A program made the position numbers and the translations under genes. Of a stretch of DNA of 30,271 nucleotides, positions 22,011 to 30,137 are shown piece by piece. Under the pieces are notes generated by a model. That model was not told the origin of the DNA. It saw only the letters and a program-made list of their open reading frames with translations, and ran no database searches. Origin of the DNA: REBR01 sp033721915 (GTDB lineage Bacteria; Pseudomonadota; Gammaproteobacteria; Pseudomonadales; Oleiphilaceae); NCBI GenBank assembly GCA_033721915.1, contig JAWWAC010000037.1:1-30271 (forward strand), in the 5' to 3' direction. The first letter of the stretch is position 1; each line of letters opens with the position of its first letter.

Positions 22011-25000
22011 TCACTCTGCGGGAGCCACCACCATAATCGCCTGGCCGGCGTTAATCTGCTGGCCCTCCTGGCGGGCAATGTGGAGTACGGTGCCGCCGTC
22101 CGGTGCCGTGACCTCGATTTCCATTTTCATGGACTCGAGAATGGCCACCACCTGGCCTTCCTCCACGGTGTCCCCCTCACTGACCATCAGCTTCCAGATA
22201 TTGCCCGCCACGGGGGATTCCACCAGGCTGCCTTCCGGCAGAACGTCACCCTCGTGCTCGGACAGGTCCTGCTGCGACTCGAAGTGAATCTGTCCGCTGG
22301 CCTCCCAGCGGGCCAGCTCTTCCTCGAAGGCCCGGTTGCGGCTCTCGGTAAAGGTACGGATGCTCTGTTCGTTTTCTTCCAGAAACTGCTGATAGTGGTT
22401 GAGGTTGAAGGTGGTGTGCTCCACCGTAAGCTCGTAATCCCCCTTGGGAAAATCCCGTCGTATATGTTTCAGCTCATCCGCCTCCACCTCGTAGAAACGG
22501 ATCTGGTCGAAAAAGCGCAACAGGTTGGGCTGTGTAAAATCCCGGGTGCGGCGGTAACGGTTCCACATCTGCAGTGTGCGTCCCACAAACTGGTAGCCAC
22601 CAGGGCCCTCCATGCCGTAGACACACAGGTAGGAGCCGCCGATGCCCACGGAGTTCTCGGCCGTCCAGGTGCGTGCCGGGTTGTACTTGGTGGTCACCAG
22701 CCGGTGGCGCGGGTCGTAGGGGGTGGCCACCGGCGCCCCCAGGTACACATCACCCAGCCCCATCACCACATAGCTGGCCTCGAACAGGGTTTTCCTGACC
22801 TCGGCGGTGGTTTCCAGTCCGTTGATACGGCGGATGAATTCGATGTTGCTGGGGCACCAGGGAGCATCCTTGCGCACCGACTGCATGTACTTGTCGATGG
22901 CCTTCTGGCAGGCCTCGTCGTCCCAGGACAGGGGCAGCCAGACAATGCGGGAGGGCACTTCCAGGTTTTTCTGCTGCTGCAGATGTTCTTCGGCTTTCCC
23001 CAGCAGTGCCAGCAGTTCGTTGCGGGGGAGTGCTTCCGGGGCGAAGTGCACCTGCAGTGAGCGGATGCCGGGGGTCAGTTCCAGCAGGCCGTCCAGGTTC
23101 TGTTCCTGCAGCCACAGCATCAGGGCGTGGGCACGAAAGCGCAGTCGCAGGTCCAGCTCGATGGGGCCGTATTCAATCAGCAGGTAGCGGTCTCCGGAAG
23201 GGCGATAGGTGATATCCACGCCGGTCTGTGCGGCGCTCAGACGCTTGAGCACCGGGCTTGCCGGACGGTAGGCCTCTGGCGCATGTTCAACCGGGGTCAG
23301 GTCGGCAATGGACCGGTCCTGCTCCACCGCAAGCTGGTCCGCGTCTTCCAGTGCTATGGGCTGGAACCGCACCCGGTCGCCGGCCTTGAGCTGTCCCAGT
23401 TTCCACAGGTCCGCCTTGATCACCGTCACCGGACAGACAAAGCCCCCCAGTGAGGGGCCATCAGGGCCCAGTATCACCGGCATGTCACCGGTGAAGTCCA
23501 CGGTGCCCACGGCGTAGGCATTGTCGTGGATATTGGAGGGGTGCATGCCCGCCTCGCCCCCGTCACGGCGGGCCCACTCGGGCTTGGGACCCACCAGGCG
23601 GATGCCGGTGCGGGCGGAGTTGTAGTGGATCTGCCAGTCGGTGCCAAAAAAGGTGTCCATGTCCTTTTCGGTAAAGAAGTCCGGTGCCCCGTGGGGGCCA
23701 TAGATGCAACGCAGGGTCCAGTCGCCGCTCAGGGCCGGCACCAGGGAGTCGGGCAGTGTGGCCTTTGGTGGAGCGCTGGCCCGGGGGTCCAGGTGCAGCA
23801 CATCCCCGGTGCGCAGTGCCCGCCCGCCATGGCCGCCGAACTGGCCCAGTGTAAAGGTGCTGCGGGAGCCCAGGTAGGGCTGGCACTGGATGCCACCGGC
23901 GATGCTCAGGTAGGCCCGGGCGCCATGGCCTGTCACCTTGCCCAGCTTCAGTGTCTGGCCGGCCTGTATGGGCACGGCCCGGTTCAGTGGCATGGGCTGC
24001 CCATCCAGTCTGGCACTGAGGTCCGCGCCGGTGAGGGCCACGGTGGTGGCACTGTTGAAGCGCAGTGTGGGGCCGTTGAGTGTCAGCTCCAGCCCGGCGG
24101 CGGATTCCGGATTGTCCAGAAGCCGGTTGCCCAGTCGCAGGCTCAGGCTGTCGAATGGCCCCGAGGGGGGCACGCCCACGGGCCAGTAACCGGTGCGCCC
24201 CGGGTAGTCCTGCACCGTGGTCATGGTGCCGCCGGCCAGCACGTCCATTGTGGCCGGGCGGTAGTGGAATCCGTTCAGGTAGCGGGTGGTCATCTCACCC
24301 CGTGCAAAGGCACTGTCCGCCATAATGGTGCGCACATAGTCACGGTTGGTTTCGATGCCCTCGATCACGGTCTGTTCCAGGGTCTTGTCCAGGGCTTTCA
24401 GGGCACTGTCACGGTCCTCTTCGTGGACAATGACCTTCGCCAGCATGGGGTCGAACAGGGGAGAGACCTCGATGCCCGCCTCGATCCAGTGGTCGATGCG
24501 CCGGGCTTCACCATCGGCTTCAGGGAAGCTCACCGCCGTCAGCAGACCGGCACAGGGCTGGAAGTCCTTGTTGGGATCTTCCGCGTAGATCCGGGCCTGT
24601 ATGGCGTGGCCCCGGGGGGTGAGGCCGGCGGCCAGCTGTTCGATATCCCCCAGCTCGCCGGCGGCCAGGCGCACCATCCAGGCGACCAGGTCCACATTGA
24701 AGATCTGTTCCGTGACCCCGTGCTCCACCTGCAGGCGGGTGTTCACCTCCAGGAAATAGAAGTCCTGGCTGGCCTGGTCGACGATGAACTCCACGGTGCC
24801 GGCATTGCGGTAGTTCACCGCCGCCACCAGTAGCCGGGCGGTTTCGTGCAGGGTCCGGCGCACTTCCCCGTTCAGGTTCGGGGCCGGGGATTCCTCCAGG
24901 ACCTTCTGGTGGCGTCGCTGTGCGGAGCAGTCCCGCTCCCCGAGGGCCACGGCCTTGCCCTGTCCGTCACCAAAGATCTGCACTTCGATGTGGCGGGCAC

Positions 25001-25610
25001 TCTCGATGTACTTCTCCAGGAAAACCGCGTCGTTGGAGAAGTTGTTGGCGCTCAGTCGGCGCACGCTGTCCCAGGCCTTGCTGAGTTCGTCCCGGCTCTG
25101 GCAGATCTGCATGCCGATACCACCGCCACCGGCGGTGCTCTTGATCATCACCGGGTAGCCGATGGTCTCAGCGCTATCCAGGGCGTCCTGGCGGTCTTTC
25201 AGCAGTCCGGTGCCCGGCAGCAGAGGCACCCGGGTATCCTCGGCGATCCGGCGGGCCGTGTGCTTGAGACCGAACTCCCGCATCTGCTCCGGGGTGGGGC
25301 CGATAAAGGCCACTCCCTCGGCCTCGCAGCGTTCCACGAATTCCGGGTTTTCGCTGAGAAAGCCGTAACCGGGGTGGATGGCGTCCACCCCCGCCTGCCT
25401 GATAATGGCGAAGAGTTTGTCGGTGTTGAGATAGGTGTCCGAGGCGCTGCCGTCGCCCAGTGACCAGGCTTCGTCGGCCTGGCGGGTGTGCAGTGCGTCG
25501 GCGTCGGCTTCGGCGTAGACGGCGACGCTGGTCACGCCCATGGTGCGCAGTGTGCGGATGATGCGGGTGGCAATGGCGCCACGGTTGGCTATCAGTACCT
25601 TTTTGAACAT
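22011..25610 (-). CDS. Biotin-dependent guanidine carboxylase (urea carboxylase family)
   Basis: 1199-aa multidomain enzyme. The biotin carboxylase domain (1 to about 450) has STAGGGGIGM (158-167) and EVNTRLQVEHGVTE. KipA-like (from about 465, GGTMTTVQDYPGRTG) and KipI-like (from about 800) carboxyltransferase halves follow. A biotinyl domain ends the protein, with ESMKME and biotin lysine K1162. Length and order match urea carboxylase. The name guanidine carboxylase is inferred from context: last gene of an operon headed by a guanidine-I riboswitch and containing two DUF1989 deiminase subunits and a transporter. It would use ATP and bicarbonate to form carboxyguanidine. The ribosome site is weak and sits just after tandem hairpins. 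There is no allophanate hydrolase fused or adjacent. Confidence 0.93.
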   Translation of the reverse strand: MFKKVLIANRGAIATRIIRTLRTMGVTSVAVYAEADADALHTRQADEAWSLGDGSASDTYLNTDKLFAIIRQAGVDAIHPGYGFLSENPEFVERCEAEGVAFIGPTPEQMREFGLKHTARRIAEDTRVPLLPGTGLLKDRQDALDSAETIGYPVMIKSTAGGGGIGMQICQSRDELSKAWDSVRRLSANNFSNDAVFLEKYIESARHIEVQIFGDGQGKAVALGERDCSAQRRHQKVLEESPAPNLNGEVRRTLHETARLLVAAVNYRNAGTVEFIVDQASQDFYFLEVNTRLQVEHGVTEQIFNVDLVAWMVRLAAGELGDIEQLAAGLTPRGHAIQARIYAEDPNKDFQPCAGLLTAVSFPEADGEARRIDHWIEAGIEVSPLFDPMLAKVIVHEEDRDSALKALDKTLEQTVIEGIETNRDYVRTIMADSAFARGEMTTRYLNGFHYRPATMDVLAGGTMTTVQDYPGRTGYWPVGVPPSGPFDSLSLRLGNRLLDNPESAAGLELTLNGPTLRFNSATTVALTGADLSARLDGQPMPLNRAVPIQAGQTLKLGKVTGHGARAYLSIAGGIQCQPYLGSRSTFTLGQFGGHGGRALRTGDVLHLDPRASAPPKATLPDSLVPALSGDWTLRCIYGPHGAPDFFTEKDMDTFFGTDWQIHYNSARTGIRLVGPKPEWARRDGGEAGMHPSNIHDNAYAVGTVDFTGDMPVILGPDGPSLGGFVCPVTVIKADLWKLGQLKAGDRVRFQPIALEDADQLAVEQDRSIADLTPVEHAPEAYRPASPVLKRLSAAQTGVDITYRPSGDRYLLIEYGPIELDLRLRFRAHALMLWLQEQNLDGLLELTPGIRSLQVHFAPEALPRNELLALLGKAEEHLQQQKNLEVPSRIVWLPLSWDDEACQKAIDKYMQSVRKDAPWCPSNIEFIRRINGLETTAEVRKTLFEASYVVMGLGDVYLGAPVATPYDPRHRLVTTKYNPARTWTAENSVGIGGSYLCVYGMEGPGGYQFVGRTLQMWNRYRRTRDFTQPNLLRFFDQIRFYEVEADELKHIRRDFPKGDYELTVEHTTFNLNHYQQFLEENEQSIRTFTESRNRAFEEELARWEASGQIHFESQQDLSEHEGDVLPEGSLVESPVAGNIWKLMVSEGDTVEEGQVVAILESMKMEIEVTAPDGGTVLHIARQEGQQINAGQAIMVVAPAE

Positions 25611-25624
25611 GGATTTCTCGCCTG

Positions 25625-25670
25625 GCGGGTCGTCCCGCTTTGGTCATCGCCCGGGGGTCGTCCCCCGGGC
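25625..25670 (-). promoter_or_regulatory. Two tandem hairpins with identical loops before the carboxylase gene
   Basis: In the 89-base gap between the DUF1989 gene and the carboxylase gene, the mRNA would form a 9-bp stem (25649-25657 with 25662-25670) and a 5-bp stem (25625-25629 with 25634-25638). Both enclose the same loop, ACGA. No T-run follows, so they are not classic terminators. The second ends about 15 bases from the carboxylase start codon, so it may tune translation or protect the mRNA. Confidence 0.5.
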
Positions 25671-25699
25671 TGCATCGGTTCACAGGATTCAGGTCCTTG

Positions 25700-26344
25700 T
25701 CAGGCCTCCCAGATGGCCACTTCCAGCGGCGTTGGATTAAAGCCGCTGCAGGGGTTGTTCAACTGGGGGCAGTTGGAAATCAGCACGATCACATCCATCA
25801 GCGCGGTCATCTCCACGTATTTGCCCGGGCCTGAGATGCCATCGGCAAAGCTCAGTCCCCCTTCCGGGGTGATGGGCACGTTCATGAAGAAGTTGATGTT
25901 GTGGGTGATGTCCCGTTTGCTCAGGCCGAACTCCCCGTTCTCACTGATGGCGTTCATCCAGTTGTCACGGCAGGAGTGCATGCAGCGCCGGTCATGGGCG
26001 TAACGCACGGTGTTGCTCTCGGAGGCACAGGCGCCGCCCAGTGTGTCGTGGCGGCCGACGGTGTCTGCAACGATCTCCAGCATGGGTCTCTGGCGGTTGG
26101 ACATCAGTGTGCTGCCCGCCTCCAGGTAGACATTGCCCTGTTCCCGCACCGTGTCCGTGGCGCTGTAGCGCTCGGCGGTGTCATGGGCGTTGTAGAACAG
26201 GGCATCGGCGGCCTCGTTGCCTTCCACGTCGATAATGCGGAAGGTCTCGCCGGCCTTGACCATTTTCAGAAAATAGTCGCCGGCGCCGAAGGTCTGGCGG
26301 AAACGGGCGTCTTTCAGGACGCGTGGGCTGTCTTTCAGCATCAT
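25700..26344 (-). CDS. DUF1989 protein, smaller carboxyguanidine deiminase subunit
   Basis: 214-aa soluble protein of the urea carboxylase-associated (DUF1989) family. Conserved features are GRHDTLGGAC (97-106), a Cys/His cluster CMHSC (121-125), NINFFMNVP and NCPQLNNPC (191-199); the Cys/His set is a likely metal site. Characterised members act as pairs that deiminate carboxyguanidine to allophanate and ammonia. Its ATG overlaps the stop of the larger DUF1989 gene (ATGA at 26341-26344), so the two subunits are probably made in equal amounts. The start is the first ATG of ATGATG. Confidence 0.88.
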   Translation of the reverse strand: MMLKDSPRVLKDARFRQTFGAGDYFLKMVKAGETFRIIDVEGNEAADALFYNAHDTAERYSATDTVREQGNVYLEAGSTLMSNRQRPMLEIVADTVGRHDTLGGACASESNTVRYAHDRRCMHSCRDNWMNAISENGEFGLSKRDITHNINFFMNVPITPEGGLSFADGISGPGKYVEMTALMDVIVLISNCPQLNNPCSGFNPTPLEVAIWEA

Positions 26345-27087
26345 TGATCTCCTGTCCGGGAGAAGAAGACCGGCTCATCCAGGTAGTAGAGCCGGTTGTT
26401 TTCCAGTGCGCGCCGGTTTTCCGGTCGGTGATTGAGGCACTCATCGTCAAGAGTGACCGGCCCAGTACGCAGGAACTCCATATGCACGGGTTTTTTCGGG
26501 TACTCGGTGGCCGGGTTCAGTGGGTGAGGGCAGCTGTGGACAATCACCAGCGCGTCCATGTCAAAGCGCAGTGTGGTGCTGGCGCCGGCCCGCACCGGTG
26601 TGGGGTCATACTGCAGGTTGCCGTCACTGTCGGTGACCACATGGCTGAACAGGTTCAGGTTGGCACTGACGTCCCTCTCACCAAGGCCGTATTTGGCCAG
26701 CTCCTTGAGGAAGCTTTCCTCGCCACTGAGGGTCCAGTCATTGAGGTGGTCCTGGAAGCTGTGGTGACCGTACTGGGCCAGGCAGGCTTTTTTGCTCTGG
26801 TAGCCGCAGACGGTGTCGTGGCCGCCGAAATCGTCCCGGATCAGTGAAGCAAAGCAGCGGCCCATGTCCGAGTACAGGCAGTTGCCCTGGCCCAGGCGGA
26901 AGGTATGTTGAGCCTTGAGGCTGTCCGGGGCGTTGTAGCGCTCCAGTGGGTTTTCCGGGTTGTAGATCAGCATGCCCAGGTTGGCGCCTCCTTCCAGGTC
27001 GGTGAGGCGCAGTGCGGTGTTGCGGCGCATGCGGAAAGACCAGTGATGGCCTCCGGGCAGTGTGAATTCGTAGAGTGCGCTTTTCAT
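26341..27087 (-). CDS. DUF1989 protein, larger carboxyguanidine deiminase subunit
   Basis: 248-aa paralogue of the next gene, with the same family landmarks: RLTDLEGGANLGMLIYN, GGHDTVCG (88-95), a segment around QYGHHSFQDHLNDW, NLNLFSHV and HSCPHPLNP near 184. It is annotated in most genomes as urea carboxylase (urea amidolyase)-associated protein. With its partner it should form the heteromeric enzyme turning carboxyguanidine into allophanate. It lies 55 bases after the ABC ATPase gene and overlaps the smaller subunit gene by four bases. The functional name depends on the operon context. Confidence 0.88.
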   Translation of the reverse strand: MKSALYEFTLPGGHHWSFRMRRNTALRLTDLEGGANLGMLIYNPENPLERYNAPDSLKAQHTFRLGQGNCLYSDMGRCFASLIRDDFGGHDTVCGYQSKKACLAQYGHHSFQDHLNDWTLSGEESFLKELAKYGLGERDVSANLNLFSHVVTDSDGNLQYDPTPVRAGASTTLRFDMDALVIVHSCPHPLNPATEYPKKPVHMEFLRTGPVTLDDECLNHRPENRRALENNRLYYLDEPVFFSRTGDQ

Positions 27088-27142
27088 GCCATTCTCCTGT
27101 TCATCGTGTCGGCTCCAGCCGTGCAGCGCCTGAGTGAGAACA

Positions 27143-27925
27143 TCAGCCGATCACCCTGGCGGTGTTGTCCACACGGAAGCTGATGGACTCGTAGGCCTTC
27201 TTGTCGTCCTGTCCCACGGGCAGGTCGTAGGTGATGCGGGCGCCGTAGGCCTGTGGCGCCTGGGGGTCCAGGCGGTCCTTGTCAAACACCCACAGCCGGG
27301 TGCCCAGCTTGAAGCCCTCATCCAGGTCGTGGGTGATCATGAACACGGTCAGCCCCTTCTCCCTCCACAGCCGAAGCACCAGCTTGTGCATGTCCTTGCG
27401 GATGCCTGGGTCCAGGGCGCCGAAGGGCTCGTCCAGCAGCAGTATGCGGGGGTGCCTGATCAGTGCCTGTGCCAGTGCCAGACGTTGCTGCATGCCGCCG
27501 GAGAGCTCGTGGGGGTATTTGCCGGCGGCCTCTTCCAGGCCCACTTCACCCAGCATGGTGATGGCCTCGGCCCGCAGAGCACGCCGCTTGCGGCCCCAGG
27601 TACGACCCCAAAAACGGCTGCTGGCCAGCTCTCCCGCCAGCATGACGTTCTCCGCTGCATCCAGGTGTGGCAGTACCGAATAGCGCTGGAAGACAACGCC
27701 ACGGCTCTGGTCCGGTTCCGCCGGGATGGGCTCCCCGTCCATGAGCAGCTGCCCCCGTGTCTGTGATTCGGTGCCCAGCAGCATCTTCAGGAAGGTGGTC
27801 TTGCCGCAGCCAGAGGCGCCCACCACGGTGACAAACTCGCCGCTCTCCACATGGGCGGAGAGGTTTTCCAGGACCACGTCGTGGCCGTATTCCTTCCACA
27901 GATTTTTCAGAGTGATGGTGGCCAT
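27143..27925 (-). CDS. ABC transporter ATPase (NitT/TauT type), probable guanidine uptake
   Basis: 260-aa ATPase with Walker A GASGCGKT (36-43), Q-loop at VVFQ (77-80), signature LSGGMQQR (141-148), Walker B ILLLDEPFGALD (161-172) and the H-loop in FMITHDLDEG. It belongs to the nitrate/sulfonate/taurine importer class. AGGGAG lies six bases before the ATG. It lies 39 bases after the permease gene. The substrate, guanidine or a guanidine derivative, is inferred from the riboswitch and the enzymes encoded downstream. Confidence 0.93.
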   Translation of the reverse strand: MATITLKNLWKEYGHDVVLENLSAHVESGEFVTVVGASGCGKTTFLKMLLGTESQTRGQLLMDGEPIPAEPDQSRGVVFQRYSVLPHLDAAENVMLAGELASSRFWGRTWGRKRRALRAEAITMLGEVGLEEAAGKYPHELSGGMQQRLALAQALIRHPRILLLDEPFGALDPGIRKDMHKLVLRLWREKGLTVFMITHDLDEGFKLGTRLWVFDKDRLDPQAPQAYGARITYDLPVGQDDKKAYESISFRVDNTARVIG

Positions 27926-27964
27926 GGTTGACTCCCTGTTGTCGGTCCGTGTTCTCTGTTGATC

Positions 27965-28792
27965 TCAGTGGCCACTGGCATGGAACCAGCCGTGGCGCCA
28001 TTGGGAATAACGGCTCAGCAGGAAATCAATCAGGAATGCCAGCACGGTGATCCACAGCACATAGGGCAGTATCACGTCCATGGACAGGTAGCGGCGCACC
28101 AGGAAAATGCGGTAACCCAGCCCGTCCGTGGCGGCAATGGCCTCCGCCGCGATCAGGAACAGCCAGGCGGAGCCCAGTGACAGCCGAACGGCACTGATCA
28201 GCCTGGGCGTGATCTGGGGCAGCACCAGCCGGGTGATGATCTGCCAGGTATTGGCCCCCAGGGTCTGCATCTTGATGACCTGCTCGTCGGGGATTTCCAG
28301 TGTGCGCTGTTGCAGATCACGGATAATAAAAGGGGTGATACCGATAACGATCAGCATCACTTTGGCCAGTTCCTCCAGCCCGAAGACGATGAACAGGATG
28401 GGTAGTATGGCCAGTGGCGGCACCAGTGAGATGCCGGTCACCAGTGGGGAGAGGGTGGCTCTGAAATAGGGGATGGCGCCGGTGGCCACACCAAACACCA
28501 GGCCGATGGCGGCGGCGATGCCCACGCCCAGCCCCAGCCGCTGCAGACTGGCCAGTGTGTCATTGAGCATGACGTAATCACCGGTGCGCTTGCTGGGCTC
28601 GAAAGCCAGGCGTTCCGTGCTCTCGATCATGGTGCCGAGCGCCGGCAGCAACGGGTCACTGGGGTTTTCGGCCAGACGGGCGTCCGAGGCCAGTGCGTAG
28701 GTCAGCGCCAGCAGCAGGAAAGGCAGCAGACCCAGTACCCAGCGTGAAGCCACGCCTGGCTGGCGGTTGATCAGTTTCTTCATGAGAGACAT
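27965..28792 (-). CDS. ABC transporter permease (NitT/TauT type)
   Basis: 275-aa inner-membrane permease with about six helices. It has the BPD_transp_1 core and an EAA-type loop (LEIPDEQVIKMQTLGANTW, then RLVLPQITPRLISAVRLSLG). The frame is open to 28819, but that region is the stem of a terminator. I therefore place the start at the ATG at 28792, 10 bases past the T-run; the ATG at 28783 is the alternative. Neither has a strong ribosome site, so translation may be low. It pairs with the ATPase and binding protein in one importer. Confidence 0.9.
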   Translation of the reverse strand: MSLMKKLINRQPGVASRWVLGLLPFLLLALTYALASDARLAENPSDPLLPALGTMIESTERLAFEPSKRTGDYVMLNDTLASLQRLGLGVGIAAAIGLVFGVATGAIPYFRATLSPLVTGISLVPPLAILPILFIVFGLEELAKVMLIVIGITPFIIRDLQQRTLEIPDEQVIKMQTLGANTWQIITRLVLPQITPRLISAVRLSLGSAWLFLIAAEAIAATDGLGYRIFLVRRYLSMDVILPYVLWITVLAFLIDFLLSRYSQWRHGWFHASGH

Positions 28793-28802
28793 CCCGGCAG
28801 AG

Positions 28803-28828
28803 AAAAAAGGGCCCGCCACGGGCGGGCC
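28803..28828 (-). terminator. Rho-independent terminator inside the guanidine operon
   Basis: On the minus strand an 8-bp GC stem (28821-28828 with 28810-28817, 3-base loop) is followed by C and six T residues (28803-28808). It begins nine bases after the binding-protein stop codon and ends ten bases before the permease start. It should reduce expression of everything after the binding protein. Confidence 0.8.
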
Positions 28829-28837
28829 GGCGGAATG

Positions 28838-29893
28838 TTACAGGTCGCCGTCGGCGGCCATCTTCATGTACTCGGGAGTAAACCGGAGGCGCACATTGCC
28901 CGGGTTGCCGTAGACACCGCTGGGGGTCTCGATGCCGATGACATCCGGACCCGGTGCGGTTTCACCCAGCAGGCCGTGCTGGTAGGAGAATTCCGCCACG
29001 CGCTGCATGGTCTCTCTGAGAGCCGGGCTCATGACAAAGTCCACGGCATCCCCGGCCTGATAGAACATACGGGTGGCGGCCAGCTGTTCTTCATAACCCT
29101 CCCGGTCGGTCCCGGCGGCCTCGCCCATGCTGGCACGGGCTTCCAGTGCGGCATCGTCGTCACCGCTCATGGTGGCCATGATCTCGTACCAGGCGCCTGT
29201 GAGTGCCTTTCCCAGCTCGGGATGCTTTTCCAGTGTCTCGGTATTGACCACCATCAGGTCGATGATTTCACCGGGGATCTGTGAGGAGTCAAACACCAGG
29301 TTGGCGCTGGGCTCTTCCAGCAATGCGCTCAACTGGGGATTCCAGGTGGTGACGGCGGTGACATCCTCACTCTTGAAGGCGGAGACAATGTCCGCGTCGC
29401 CGGTGTTGACCACCGTGACATCCCGCTCGGTGAGCCCCACCGAATCCAGTGCACGGGCCAGCAGGTAATGGGAGACGGACAGCTCCACCAGGTTGATGCG
29501 CTGGCCTTCCACGTCCTCAAGGCTGTCCTGGTTTTTCAGCACCAGTCCGTCGTTACCATCGGAGAAGTCCCCCACGATCAGGGCCGTGGAGTCCACGCCG
29601 CCGGCGGCGGGACTGGTGAGTGCGTCCATGTTGGTCATGGTGCAGCCGTCGAAGCGCCCGGCGGTGTACTGGTTGATGGACTCGATGTAGTCGTTGATCT
29701 GCACCACATCGATTTCGATGTCGTACTTCTCCGCCCACTTGTCGACGATGCCGGAGGTCTCGCCGTAGGACCAGGGCATCCAGCCGGCGTAGATGGACCA
29801 GCAGACACTGAAGCTGTCACGGGCAAAGGCGCTGCCGGGCAGCAGGACAAGGGCGAGTAGCAGGGGGAGTAGTATCGTTTTGCAACGGATCAT
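28838..29893 (-). CDS. ABC transporter periplasmic binding protein (NMT1/TauA-like)
   Basis: 351-aa secreted protein. The signal peptide MIRCKTILLPLLLALVLLPGSAFA is followed by a mature part starting RDSFSVCWSIYAGWMPW. NMT1-type features include GRFDGCTMTNMDAL, SVSHYLLARAL, and a C-terminal TPEYMKMAADG. It would bind the imported compound, presumably guanidine, in the periplasm. The start at 29893 is chosen for GGAGGT five bases upstream and for the signal peptide; a start 14 codons earlier has no ribosome site and would bury the signal. It is the first gene after the guanidine-I riboswitch, and its ribosome site is the probable target of the switch. Confidence 0.92.
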   Translation of the reverse strand: MIRCKTILLPLLLALVLLPGSAFARDSFSVCWSIYAGWMPWSYGETSGIVDKWAEKYDIEIDVVQINDYIESINQYTAGRFDGCTMTNMDALTSPAAGGVDSTALIVGDFSDGNDGLVLKNQDSLEDVEGQRINLVELSVSHYLLARALDSVGLTERDVTVVNTGDADIVSAFKSEDVTAVTTWNPQLSALLEEPSANLVFDSSQIPGEIIDLMVVNTETLEKHPELGKALTGAWYEIMATMSGDDDAALEARASMGEAAGTDREGYEEQLAATRMFYQAGDAVDFVMSPALRETMQRVAEFSYQHGLLGETAPGPDVIGIETPSGVYGNPGNVRLRFTPEYMKMAADGDL

Positions 29894-29948
29894 GGTGGAC
29901 CTCCAGGCTGACGGTTGAGAGGAATCAAATGACATGGCGTCACTGATT

Positions 29949-30047
29949 GACCTCCCGGGCTTTTATCCCGCCGTGTAACCTTCGCTGAAGGTCGACCACT
30001 CTCGGACCAGTCATCGGCATTGGCCGACCGGAACCCTAGTGGTCCAT
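29949..30047 (-). promoter_or_regulatory. Guanidine-I riboswitch (ykkC-yxkD)
   Basis: The minus strand carries, in order, the strongly conserved aptamer segments CTAGGGTTCCG (near 30029-30039), GACTGGTCCGAGAG (near 29999-30012), and ACACGGCGGGATAAAAGCCC followed by GGGAG (29953-29977). Helix P1 can form between GGACCA (30040-30045) and TGGTCC (30004-30009). The class senses free guanidinium and turns genes on. No terminator follows before the binding-protein start 56 bases away, so control is probably translational. The downstream genes are the expected guanidine transporter, deiminase and carboxylase. Confidence 0.95.
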
Positions 30048-30121
30048 TTTCCGGATTGTGTGTGAGTCACCGCAGTGATCACTCAATGGCATCAGGCCAT
30101 TTGATTCCTGTTGAGAAACAG

Positions 30122-30137
30122 AGCAATGGCGGTGCCA
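30122..30137 (-). promoter_or_regulatory. Sigma-54 (RpoN) promoter of the guanidine operon
   Basis: On the minus strand TGGCAC-N5-TTGCT has the -24 GG and -12 GC at the correct spacing and matches the consensus at nearly every conserved base. Transcription should begin near 30111, about 65 bases before the riboswitch. Two small palindromes (30074-30083 and 30085-30101) lie in that leader. A single NtrC-like half-site TGGTGCA (30254-30260) sits about 145 bases upstream; the full enhancer may lie outside the window. No other gene is visible from 30138 to the window end. Confidence 0.65.

Noticed and set aside
23526..24833. 435-codon plus-strand frame inside the carboxylase gene
   Set aside because: Antisense to a full-length conserved enzyme; composition typical of antisense translation in high-GC DNA.
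27965..28819. Permease start at 28819
   Set aside because: That start codon lies in the stem-loop of the terminator at 28803-28828; internal ATGs at 28792 or 28783 give the usual permease N-terminus.
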